A DNA stretch of 64,000 nucleotides from Pseudomonadota bacterium (lineage in GTDB: Bacteria; Pseudomonadota; Gammaproteobacteria; Steroidobacterales; Steroidobacteraceae): the NCBI GenBank assembly GCA_023423935.1, contig JAFAEQ010000033.1:124001-188000 (forward strand), written 5' to 3'. Position numbers and translations under genes: made by a program. Within the stretch, counting starts at the first letter, position 1. Each line of letters starts with the position of its first letter. The notes under the pieces were generated by a model. The model did no database searches. It was given only the letters and a program-made list of their open reading frames with translations, and was not told where the DNA came from. This document shows positions 54,034 through 62,239 of the stretch, piece by piece.

Positions 54034-54170
54034 GGGAATTAGGAATCAGTAATGCGTAGTCAGCAATGGACGAGGCGTCGCGCGAACTCCTCGATACCCT
54101 CCCTCCGCTTACCACGCATTCCTCATTCCCTCATTGCTCATTGCTCACTACTAACTGCTAACTAAATTCC
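54034..54170. repeat. Word-arm inverted repeat corA/NYN gene
   Basis: Left arm 54034-54069 (GGAATTAGGAATCAGTAATG and onward) and right arm 54113-54170 (ATTCCTCATTCCCTCATTGC and onward) with an inner CGAGG/CCTCG stem. The arm begins one base after the corA stop. The right arm reaches the next ATG; no Shine-Dalgarno sequence. Confidence 0.8.
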
Positions 54171-55007
54171 ATGGCTCACACAATCACCAGCATGGCGTTG
54201 TTCTGCGATTTCGAGAACATCGCATTGGGCGTTCGCGACGCACAGTACGCGAAGTTCGACATCGATCGAGTGCTCGAACGATTGCTGCTCAAAGGCAGCA
54301 TCGTAGTGAAGAAGGCTTACTGCGATTGGGAGCGCTACAAGGACTTCAAGGCGCCGATGCACGAAGCGTCTTTCGAGATGATCGAGATCCCGCATCTGCG
54401 GATGTCGGGCAAGAACTCCGCCGACATTCGCCTCGTCGTGGATGCGCTCGATCTTTGCTATACGAAGTCGCACGTCGACACGTTCGTGATCATCAGCGGC
54501 GATTCGGATTTCTCTCCGCTCGTGAGCAAGCTGCGCGAGAACAACAAGACCGTCATCGGCGTAGGCGTGAAAAGCTCGACGTCGGACCTGCTGATCGCAA
54601 ACTGCGACGAGTTCATCTTCTACGACGATCTGGTGCGCCAGAACGAAAAGAAGCAGCAACGATCACGACGCAAGACGACGCAGAAGACTGCGGCCACCGG
54701 CACGCCGAAAGATCAGGTCAAGGTCGAGAAGACGGAAGAAGATCGCAAGCAGGAAGCGTTCGATCTGGTCCTGGACACCATCGAGGCGCTGGCAAGCGAA
54801 CGCGATCAGGACGAAAAGATCTGGGGCTCGATGGTCAAGCAGACGCTCAAGCGCCGTAATCCTGGCTTCAACGAAAGCTACTACGGTTTTCGCACCTTCA
54901 GCGATCTGCTCGAAGATGCGAAGAAGCATCGCCTGCTCGATCTGGAGCCAGATCAGAAGTCAGGCGGCTTCATCATCAAGCGCATCAGCGAAGAGCCGCC
55001 CCGCTGA
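54171..55007 (+). CDS. NYN-domain ribonuclease-like protein with LOTUS domain
   Basis: 278 residues. The NYN (LabA/PIN-like) domain spans about 1-150: ALFCDFENIALG (first Asp), KNSADIRLVVDAL and FVIISGDSDFSPLV supply the acidic active-site residues. A basic linker (KKQQRSRRKTTQK) is followed by an OST-HTH/LOTUS domain (about 190-275), which binds RNA. Such bacterial NYN-LOTUS fusions are thought to act on RNA. The 3' end overlaps the convergent EEP gene by 23 bases. Confidence 0.9.
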   Translation: MAHTITSMALFCDFENIALGVRDAQYAKFDIDRVLERLLLKGSIVVKKAYCDWERYKDFKAPMHEASFEMIEIPHLRMSGKNSADIRLVVDALDLCYTKSHVDTFVIISGDSDFSPLVSKLRENNKTVIGVGVKSSTSDLLIANCDEFIFYDDLVRQNEKKQQRSRRKTTQKTAATGTPKDQVKVEKTEEDRKQEAFDLVLDTIEALASERDQDEKIWGSMVKQTLKRRNPGFNESYYGFRTFSDLLEDAKKHRLLDLEPDQKSGGFIIKRISEEPPR

Positions 55008-55998
55008 TCAAGGGCCCGGCGGATCGCATTCCGACGAAGCGCAGATCATTGATGGTCGGATAATGGTCCGAGCCCAGGTAAGGACCCGAGGCTACTTGGG
55101 TCACTTCCCATTCCTTGCTGCGCAGGCACTGATCGATCCGAATACCGAGCGGCGGGAAGAACGTCGGCCACGTCACTGGCAGACGATGCCCTTCGGCGCA
55201 GTCGCGAAGCTGCGGGTCATCTCTGACCGCCAGAAAATTGGGCGACCACGCAGTAAGGTTGAAATCTCCGCCGACGATCAATGGACCGTCCACTTGGTGC
55301 GCAAGCTGCAGCAGGCGCTCGAGCTCTGCGTTTCTCATCGCAACGTCGTGCGCACCGATCGGCCAGTGCAAGTGCACGCCCATCACCGTGACTCTCTGTC
55401 CGCGCCACTCCATGACTGCCTTTGCGATCGACGCGCCGCCCGGGACGAGCTCGACCGTCTCCGCGTGCACGAGCGGCCAGCGACTCAACAGCACGACGCC
55501 GTGACGCATGCGTGTCGTCGCGTACGCGTACGGATAGGATGGAGTTCGCTGGCGCAGCTCCGTGAGAAAAGATGGCGACTCGACTTCCTGCAACGCGATG
55601 ACATCCGCGTTCGTGCCTTCGAGATACTCGGCGATGCGTACAGCATCCTCGTTACGCCAATACTTGTTGAAGGTCACGAGCCGCAACGCGTCTGCGGAGC
55701 TCGCGAGCGCCTGATTACCGCCTACCCCGCTGTACCAGAGCACGCTGAGGCCCATCAGCACGGCTCCGAGCGACGCGACGAGCGCCATCGACCAGCGCTT
55801 CGCAGCGAAAAGCAGTAGCGCACAGGGTACGAGCAGTAGCGCGTACTGCAGCCGGAAATGTGAGAACAGATCCGCGAACCACCAGAATCGGCCGGCCAGC
55901 CCGATCACAAAGGCGAGCCAGATCAGCGCCGTCAGTGAAGAGGCGACCCGCACCGGCAGATGCCAGGCCGAGCGGCGAAGGGCATCGTCAGTAGTCAC
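54985..55998 (-). CDS. Membrane-anchored endonuclease/exonuclease/phosphatase (EEP) protein
   Basis: 337 residues. Three N-terminal membrane helices (about 15-95), then a DNase I-like EEP domain: VTFNKYW, ALQEVES (metal-binding Glu), GVHLHWP, GGDFNLTAWSP and GSDHYP (catalytic Asp-His). Substrate could be phospholipid, nucleic acid or sugar phosphate. It converges on and overlaps the NYN gene by 23 bases. Confidence 0.9.
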   Translation of the reverse strand: MTTDDALRRSAWHLPVRVASSLTALIWLAFVIGLAGRFWWFADLFSHFRLQYALLLVPCALLLFAAKRWSMALVASLGAVLMGLSVLWYSGVGGNQALASSADALRLVTFNKYWRNEDAVRIAEYLEGTNADVIALQEVESPSFLTELRQRTPSYPYAYATTRMRHGVVLLSRWPLVHAETVELVPGGASIAKAVMEWRGQRVTVMGVHLHWPIGAHDVAMRNAELERLLQLAHQVDGPLIVGGDFNLTAWSPNFLAVRDDPQLRDCAEGHRLPVTWPTFFPPLGIRIDQCLRSKEWEVTQVASGPYLGSDHYPTINDLRFVGMRSAGPLISGAALR

Positions 55999-56080
55999 GT
56001 TGGGAAGAACAGGCTGCGCTTGAAAGGACGCTTCTTATAGCGCGCGGCGCGCGCAGGCGCCATCGAACGAACTCGCTAAA

Positions 56081-56566
56081 TCACATGAGCGCTTTGTCGA
56101 AAGCCCGCCATCGGGTCGAGGCCCCGCGAGTGCGTGCGTAATACAGCTCGAGTCGGCGCACTCCTTTCATCTGCCGCGTACAGCGTCGCAGCTCGCGCAG
56201 GAGCTTCAGCAGCAACTGCTCCTCTGAACGTATTCCGCCACTCGCGTACTCGGCCGCGATGCTCAGATGCAGAACGTGGATGCTTTCGAGATCCGGCCGC
56301 ATGTAGAGCGCGACGCCCACCGGGCGACGCGTCTGCTTCTCGATCGCGAAAAGCGCCTGAACATCGTTCATCCCGCTCAACGTGACGGTCAGACGCTCCG
56401 ACGACGTGGCGACGATCTCGGGGGTCCCGAAGTTTTCCACCGCGGCGGCGATGACCTCGGCCACGCGAATCTGACAGGAATTGAAGAACAGCAGCCGCTC
56501 GAGGGCGCCGCGCTGGCTTGCGTGGACGTGGGATCTGAACTCGATAGGGCCGTTCATGGTGTTCAT
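56081..56566 (-). CDS. Unknown protein, possible GNAT-like fold
   Basis: 161 residues, no signal peptide. The central part (VGVALYMRPDLESIHVLHLSIAAEYASGG, given as SIHVLHLSIAAEYASGG) and following long helix EEQLLLKLLRELRRCTRQ are suggestive of the beta4-alpha3 core of GNAT acetyltransferases, but the acetyl-CoA loop is not clear. Monocistronic. Unknown function. Confidence 0.6.
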   Translation of the reverse strand: MNTMNGPIEFRSHVHASQRGALERLLFFNSCQIRVAEVIAAAVENFGTPEIVATSSERLTVTLSGMNDVQALFAIEKQTRRPVGVALYMRPDLESIHVLHLSIAAEYASGGIRSEEQLLLKLLRELRRCTRQMKGVRRLELYYARTRGASTRWRAFDKALM

Positions 56567-57005
56567 CTCGCCTGACCGCCGCAGCCGGCGCCTTTAAATA
56601 AGTGAGAGGTCGTCACCACAGGCGACCGATCATGAACGTCGGACTGTGACTTTGTCGAGCTTTTCGAGATCAATGTCGCGGCTAAGTGCTCGACGCATAA
56701 GGCTTTATTGCCGATGTACCCGAAAGACGACAGCGTGTGGGCCGCGCTAAGTCGCTGAGCCGTAAGCATGGGTCAAGGGCGGCCGGTGCCGAAAGCGGGC
56801 GGCTGTTGCAATCGGATCACGCTTCTTGAGTCCGGCGCCTCGCGATCATGGAGGTGTCAGCCTGTCCGGGTAGGCCACAAAAAGCCCGCGATGAGGACTG
56901 TGGCACGCGATGAAACTTTGAACTGGTGCAGATTACCGCTCTTAAAAAACGGGAACTGGTTCGAGCTTAAGGTTTGAGCTTATTGTCATATAGGGGACAC
57001 AGACT
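56567..57005. other. Long intergenic region before kinase module
   Basis: With the leader it makes 560 bases without a gene. A 69-codon frame at 56768-56977 has no conserved features. Possible promoter words near 56910-56990 (GAACTG...TCTTA; TAAGGTTT...TCATATAG) resemble sigma-E and FliA elements only loosely. A GAGCTTA direct repeat occurs at 56963 and 56976. Confidence 0.3.
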
Positions 57006-57064
57006 GCCCGATGCTGCCCTTTGCGTCGCTTGCGACGCAGAGTCCTCGGAAAGAGGTATCGGGC
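57006..57064 (+). ncRNA. Structured leader RNA, three-helix junction
   Basis: P1 GCCCGAT/ATCGGGC (57006-57012/57058-57064), P2 TGCGTCG/CGACGCA (57022-57028/57033-57039) with CTTG loop, P3 CCTC/GAGG (57044-57047/57053-57056) with GGAAA loop. All Watson-Crick. It sits 63 bases before the kinase ATG. I could not match it to a known riboswitch, including both c-di-GMP classes. Confidence 0.5.
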
Positions 57065-57126
57065 CAAGGCGTGCTCGCATTGGAAGATGCTTCAACGCCG
57101 ACTCTTAGGTCACAGGGGAATCGTAA

Positions 57127-59418
57127 ATGGGCATTCTAGATCTCGGTCGTTACAAGGGAATCGTATTCGCGATCACGGGCTTCCTGGTGTTCACCGCCGT
57201 CATCCTGGCGATGAATCACGCCATGGTGGGACGTTTCGCGGACAACACCGCCGGCATCCGATTCCTGTCGCAGATGCAGACGCAGCCCAAAGCGATTCAC
57301 GACGGCGCAGCGTCCGTTGCAACCGAACTGCAACGCGGCGGCAAAATCGAAGATGCGATCGAAGAGATTCGCAAGAATGCGGCGGCTTTCGATCAGGCCG
57401 TGATCAGCGTCGGCGACGGCATGGTCCTCAACAGCGAAGGCAAGGCGTTGCAGCTCTCCGCTCTGAGCAGCGCCGAGTCCGAGGCGCTCGCAGCCAGCGC
57501 CAAGAAACTGTGGGACGGCTACAAGGCCAAGATGGATCCGCTGCTGCGCTTCTCGGGCTCGCCTTACGCGGCCGAAGCGCCAGCACCTGTGGCAGCACCC
57601 GCAGGTAAGAATGCTCCGGCTGTTCAGCCTGCTGTCGAAAAGTCCGTCGTGCTGAGCCCTCGCGGTCGCAGATTGCAGGCAGCCGTGACCGAGCTCAATG
57701 ACTACAGCAGCGCATCGCACGCGCAGCTCGCAAAGATCGCCACTCAGCTCATGGCACAGGTTGAAGCCGATAGCGCAAGTCAGGCTGCCGTCATCCGTGC
57801 AATTCAGGTGGGCGGTCTTGCCGCAGCAGTGTTGTTGCTGGGCGCGATCTTCTTCTACTTCGCTCGTAACCTGCGCAAGGAAGAAGCGGTGTCGGCGCGG
57901 GCACGCAAAGAAACTGCAGACATCCTCCGCACGGTGAACGAAGGTCTGTTCCTGCTCGATAAGGATCTCAAGCTCGGTAGCGAGCGGTCGCTCGCCCTGA
58001 ACAGCATTTTCCGTCGCGAAGACTTCACCGAACTCACCTTCGATACGCTGCTCAAGGGCATCGTGCCCGAGAAGACGCTCAAGACCGCCATGGATTACGT
58101 GGCGCTGCTCTGGGGTGAGCGCGTCAACGAAAAACTGGTCAAGACGATCAACCCGCTGAACGAAGTCGAAGTGCACTTCGACAATCCTGCCGGCGGCTTC
58201 GACACGCACTATCTGGAATTCGATTTCAACCGTGTGAAATCCGAAGGCTCCCTCTCGCACTTGCTCGTCACGGTGAACGACGTGACCAAGCGCGTCATGC
58301 TCTCGCGCGAGCTTCAGGAGTCGCAGGAGAAGGCGCAGGCACAGCTCGATCTGCTGCTGCGTATCCTGCACGTCGAACCGGACAGCCTCACGGGCTTTCT
58401 CACCGACGCGGATGTGTCGCTCAAGATGGTCAACTCGATCCTCAAGGAGCCGGCTCGCGAAGAAAACGCGTTCCGCGCGAAGATCGATGGCATCTATCGC
58501 CAGGTGCACGCAGTCAAAGGCGAAGCCGCAGCGCTCGGCCTCAAGACCGTCGAACAACGCGCGCACGCCTTCGAAGAATCACTCAACGATCTCAAATCGC
58601 GCCCGACTCTCTCCGGCAGCGATTTCCTGCCGCTCGTGGTCAAGCTCGACGATCTGTTCAACCATCTCGCTCAGGTTCGCGAAATGCTCGGTCGACTGGT
58701 CGATCTCCATCAGGCGATCGCCACGCGCCGCACCGCCACTGGCGGCACGATCGCTCCGGAAAAAGTCGATGCATGGCTCGCCGGCAAGCACGATCAGACG
58801 ATGCAGATGCAAGCGCTGCCTCAGCAGCAACAGAACGACGCGGAAGTTGCGGTGGGTCTGGAGCGCACGCTCGAGGATCTCGCCAATCGCGTCGCCGCAT
58901 CGCATGAAAAGCGCGTCACGTTGAAGTGTGTTGGTCTGAACAACGTGCCCGAGTCCTATAAGCGCGCGGTCAAGGACATCACGATTCAGCTCGTACGCAA
59001 CGCTGTCGTCCATGGCATCGAAACGCCCGATCAGCGCGCGAAAGCCCAGAAGGCCGAAAGCGGCTTGCTCGGCGTCGAGTTCACACAGCGCGGCAGCGAA
59101 GGCTTCGAGCTGGTCGTGCAGGACGACGGTCGCGGGTTACAACTCGATCGCATCAAGGAAGTTGCCGTGGAGCGCGGGCTGATCACGCCCGCACAGGCGG
59201 CACTTCTCGATCCGCGTCAGACGATGGCGCTCATTTTCCGTCCGGGCTTCTCGACTGCCGACAAGGTCACGACGGATGCCGGTCGCGGCGCCGGCATGGA
59301 CCTCGTTCGCATTCTGGTCGCAGAGCTCGGCGGTCGCGTCGGTCTTGCTTCTGCAGGCGGACGCTTCTCCAAGTTCAAGATCTGGCTGCCCGCAACGGCG
59401 AACGCCGCTGCTGCATAA
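57127..59418 (+). CDS. Membrane CheA-like Hpt-histidine kinase without CheW domain
   Basis: 763 residues. Two membrane helices (about 9-33 and 228-247) bracket a 190-residue periplasmic region; a PAS-like domain (about 260-390) follows; then an Hpt domain with H461 (HAVKGEAAALGL) and a CheA-type HATPase with N625 (RNAVVHG), DDGRG (666-670) and GRGAGMD (719-725). Dimerisation P3 and CheW-binding P5 domains of CheA are lacking. It probably senses a periplasmic signal and phosphorylates the CheY encoded next. AGGGG precedes the ATG. Confidence 0.85.
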   Translation: MGILDLGRYKGIVFAITGFLVFTAVILAMNHAMVGRFADNTAGIRFLSQMQTQPKAIHDGAASVATELQRGGKIEDAIEEIRKNAAAFDQAVISVGDGMVLNSEGKALQLSALSSAESEALAASAKKLWDGYKAKMDPLLRFSGSPYAAEAPAPVAAPAGKNAPAVQPAVEKSVVLSPRGRRLQAAVTELNDYSSASHAQLAKIATQLMAQVEADSASQAAVIRAIQVGGLAAAVLLLGAIFFYFARNLRKEEAVSARARKETADILRTVNEGLFLLDKDLKLGSERSLALNSIFRREDFTELTFDTLLKGIVPEKTLKTAMDYVALLWGERVNEKLVKTINPLNEVEVHFDNPAGGFDTHYLEFDFNRVKSEGSLSHLLVTVNDVTKRVMLSRELQESQEKAQAQLDLLLRILHVEPDSLTGFLTDADVSLKMVNSILKEPAREENAFRAKIDGIYRQVHAVKGEAAALGLKTVEQRAHAFEESLNDLKSRPTLSGSDFLPLVVKLDDLFNHLAQVREMLGRLVDLHQAIATRRTATGGTIAPEKVDAWLAGKHDQTMQMQALPQQQQNDAEVAVGLERTLEDLANRVAASHEKRVTLKCVGLNNVPESYKRAVKDITIQLVRNAVVHGIETPDQRAKAQKAESGLLGVEFTQRGSEGFELVVQDDGRGLQLDRIKEVAVERGLITPAQAALLDPRQTMALIFRPGFSTADKVTTDAGRGAGMDLVRILVAELGGRVGLASAGGRFSKFKIWLPATANAAAA

Positions 59419-59461
59419 ACGCCGCACGCATCGGAACTGAAGTACTCGAAGAGGGATATCA

Positions 59462-59881
59462 ATGGCGATCGCGAACGCAAAAGCTCAACCGTTGACGAAC
59501 GGCAAGCTCAAGCTCATGATCTGTGACGATTCAAACATAATCCGTCGCAAGATCGAGCGTGAGTTGCAGATCGATCGTCTGCAGGTCATCGCAACAGCGG
59601 CGAACGGCAAGCTGGCTGTCGAAGCTTTCAAGAAAGAGCCTGCCGACGTCGTGACGATGGACATTACGATGCCCGAGATGGATGGCATCGAGTGCGTTGA
59701 AAACCTGGTCAAGATCAAGCCCGACGTGCTGATCCTGGTCATTTCCGCCTTGTCCGACAAGGCCACTGCGATCGAAGCGTTGAAGAAAGGTGCGAATGGC
59801 TTTCTGTGCAAACCGTTCACGGATCGCCAGCTGACAGAGGCGCTTGAAGAGCTGTTGAGGGGCGCCGGCAATGATGACTAA
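59462..59881 (+). CDS. CheY-like single-domain response regulator
   Basis: 139 residues. Receiver fold with acidic pair D22-D23, phospho-acceptor D67 (VTMDITMPEMDG), S95 and K117 (CKPF). No output domain, so the signal passes by protein contact, as in chemotaxis. It follows the kinase by 43 bases and overlaps the CheX gene by 11 bases. Confidence 0.93.
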   Translation: MAIANAKAQPLTNGKLKLMICDDSNIIRRKIERELQIDRLQVIATAANGKLAVEAFKKEPADVVTMDITMPEMDGIECVENLVKIKPDVLILVISALSDKATAIEALKKGANGFLCKPFTDRQLTEALEELLRGAGNDD

Positions 59882-60320
59882 AGTCGAACTGGAAACTTTT
59901 GTCGAAGGAACGACGAATTATTTCGCGACCGCTGCCAACCAGCCTGCATCGGTCGGCTCGCCGTACATCGTTCAGGAAGGACGTCCCACGGTTCAGGAAT
60001 TCACCGGTCTGATCAATATCGCGGGCAAGCGTCGCGGTATCGTTTACTTCACGGCTTCGCGACCCATGCTCACGGTCATGCTGATGCGCATGGGCGAAAC
60101 GGAGCTCACGCAAGAGAACATGTGCGATCTGGTCGGCGAAGTGGCCAACACCATTTCGGGTAACGCACGTCGCGATTTCGGCAAGGACTTCATGATTTCC
60201 GTGCCGACGGTCATCGCTGGTGAACCCGAGAAGGTCGCCACGCCGGATAACACACGCTCGTTCGTGATTCCGATCAACTGGCGCAGCCATTCGGCGCAGC
60301 TCGTCGTCTGCCTGGAATAG
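59871..60320 (+). CDS. CheX-like CheY-P phosphatase
   Basis: 149 residues. The CheC/CheX/FliY active-site motif E-x2-N is E90-V-A-N93 followed by a Pro (VPTVIAG). In known systems CheX dephosphorylates CheY-P. Its overlap with the cheY gene points to a fast-reset signalling circuit. ATGATG start inside the cheY end. Confidence 0.9.
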   Translation: MMTKVELETFVEGTTNYFATAANQPASVGSPYIVQEGRPTVQEFTGLINIAGKRRGIVYFTASRPMLTVMLMRMGETELTQENMCDLVGEVANTISGNARRDFGKDFMISVPTVIAGEPEKVATPDNTRSFVIPINWRSHSAQLVVCLE

Positions 60321-60363
60321 TCCGGGCAGAGACAAGCGACGGATCGCACCAGTTCGTTTCTCG

Positions 60364-62238
60364 ATGCAGCGCCGGCAGCCCGACCCGTCTCTCAGCACGG
60401 TCCACTCCGCTGCCGGCTCTCATCCGGATTGTGTAGAGGTCGTGATTCTCAGCGCCGATGAGACGCTGACGGCCACGCTCCACGACTCCGCTGGAACTTC
60501 CAACGTCTTCTATCACGCACCCACTGCCGATGCGGCAGTGGAGCTGCTGGTGCGCGGGCATTGCGGCATTCTGATTGCGGATCTAGCCGTTCTGCGCAGC
60601 GAGGCCGCCTCGCTACTCGAGCGACTTCATGCTCAGTTTCCCGAGCTGATCCTGCTGGCAGCAGGTCGTCGTGAAGAGGAGAACGCAGTCGCCGGATTGA
60701 TCAGCAAAGGTCAGATCTACCGCTTCCTCCACAAACCCGTCTCGCCCGCACGCGCGAGCCTGTTCATCGCGACCGCGACGCGTCGCTATCACGAAGTCGT
60801 CGCTGGCCGATCACCTGCACTCGCTTCAGTCAGACAACTCACGCGAGCTGCGAGCCGGCGCTCGATGCCACTCGGTTTGGGCATCGTCGCTGCCATCGTG
60901 TTGTTCGGTGCTGGCGCATTCATGCTGCGACCTGCGTTCAAGACAGACAAACCTGTCGCATCGAGCTCAAGCAATGAAGCTCCCGCAGCTGCGCCTGCGC
61001 AGGACAACGCACTCGATCGTTATCGGGCAGCGTTGGCCCTGCAACCTGACAACGCAGATGCCAGGGCCGGCGTCGAGGAAGTCTTGCTCCGCCTGGAAGA
61101 GCAGGTCGTTCAAGCGATTCAGACGCGCGATGCTGCGGGCGCGGCTCGTGCATTGGCCACACTTCGTCAGGCGCAGCCCAACCATCCGCAACTTGCGCCG
61201 TTGAGCGAGCAGATCGTGCAGTTGTCGCGAGCGATCGCCGTGCAGCCCGCAAAGCCTGTCGCACAAGAACCGGTCGCTTCGGCGACTCCGCCCACATCTG
61301 CCGCCGCTCCCGCCTCGACTGCGAATCTCAAGCTCGCCCGCGCACGACTGGCGTCGGGGCAATGGCTGGAGCCTGAGGGCGACAACGCACTCGCCTATCT
61401 GCGTGAAGCGCGGGCACGCAACGAAGATGCATCGCTCATGACGATCCTCGCCACCGATCTGGGTACACGCCTGCTCGATCAGAGCCGCAGCGCCATCGAT
61501 GCTGGCAACGCAGCGCAGGCACGGGCGCACTACGACAACGCCATTCGACTGGATCGCGAGTTCGATCTGGGACTGCCGGGACTCATCGATGTCGCCCGCC
61601 AGCTGGACGAGATCACATCTGCAGAGACTAATCGTGCGGCGAACAAGCTTCGCGACCTCGTGGCTCCGGCGATCAAATTGCGCGAGAGCGGCCAGCTGAT
61701 CGCACCGGCGGGCAACAATGCCTACGAGTTGATGAAGGCGCTCGTAGCCGAGCATTCGGACGCAGCAGAGGTTCGGGCAGAACAGCAGCGGCTGGTTTTT
61801 ACGTTGCTCGATCATGCGCGCACCGCGCTGGCTGGCAACGATCTCGATCAGGCGGATGCGCTCGCGAAACGCGCGGACGATCTCGTGCCCGGGATGAGCG
61901 CCACCCAGACACTTCGTCAGCAGGTGAAAGCCGCCCTCACTCAGCGCGATGCCATGACTGTGATCAATGCAGGGAGTCTGCGCCGGACGTTCGAAGTCCC
62001 TGCGGTCTACCCGCCCGATGCGCAGCGTCGTGCGATCCAGGGCTGGGTCGATCTCGAGTTCACGGTCGCACGCGATGGTTCGACACGAGACATCGTCGTT
62101 ACGGCAGCGCAGCCTTCAAGGATCTTCGACAAGGCCGCCAGCGACGCACTGCGCCGCTGGCGATTCGAGCCGGTGATCAGGGACGGCGCGCTCGTCGAGC
62201 AGCGCGCACGCATCCGCATGCAGTTCGCGCTGCAGTAA
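60364..62238 (+). CDS. Receiver-like / TM / TPR-like / TonB C-terminal fusion
   Basis: 624 residues. 1-150: a receiver-like domain with D73 at the phospho-acceptor position (ILIADLAV) and a conserved HKP, but the acidic pair is A31-D32 and the Ser/Thr switch is Ala. 168-188: one membrane helix. 200-530: helical TPR-like repeats. 540-624: a TonB C-terminal domain (YPPDAQRRAIQGWVDLEF; ALRRWRFEP). The receiver would be cytosolic and the TonB domain periplasmic, so phosphorylation state could regulate contact with an outer-membrane partner. It starts 44 bases after cheX. An unusual fusion. Confidence 0.85.
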   Translation: MQRRQPDPSLSTVHSAAGSHPDCVEVVILSADETLTATLHDSAGTSNVFYHAPTADAAVELLVRGHCGILIADLAVLRSEAASLLERLHAQFPELILLAAGRREEENAVAGLISKGQIYRFLHKPVSPARASLFIATATRRYHEVVAGRSPALASVRQLTRAASRRSMPLGLGIVAAIVLFGAGAFMLRPAFKTDKPVASSSSNEAPAAAPAQDNALDRYRAALALQPDNADARAGVEEVLLRLEEQVVQAIQTRDAAGAARALATLRQAQPNHPQLAPLSEQIVQLSRAIAVQPAKPVAQEPVASATPPTSAAAPASTANLKLARARLASGQWLEPEGDNALAYLREARARNEDASLMTILATDLGTRLLDQSRSAIDAGNAAQARAHYDNAIRLDREFDLGLPGLIDVARQLDEITSAETNRAANKLRDLVAPAIKLRESGQLIAPAGNNAYELMKALVAEHSDAAEVRAEQQRLVFTLLDHARTALAGNDLDQADALAKRADDLVPGMSATQTLRQQVKAALTQRDAMTVINAGSLRRTFEVPAVYPPDAQRRAIQGWVDLEFTVARDGSTRDIVVTAAQPSRIFDKAASDALRRWRFEPVIRDGALVEQRARIRMQFALQ

Positions 62239-62239
62239 C

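Noticed and set aside
56768..56977. A 69-codon plus-strand frame in the gap before the kinase
   Set aside because: No ribosome-binding site, no conserved features, Cys/Arg-rich content like random sequence; the region looks like leader and promoter.
57006..57064. Cyclic-di-GMP (GEMM) riboswitch, tempting because of the nearby HD-GYP gene
   Set aside because: The conserved GEMM core words and tetraloop-receptor layout are absent; only a generic three-helix junction remains.
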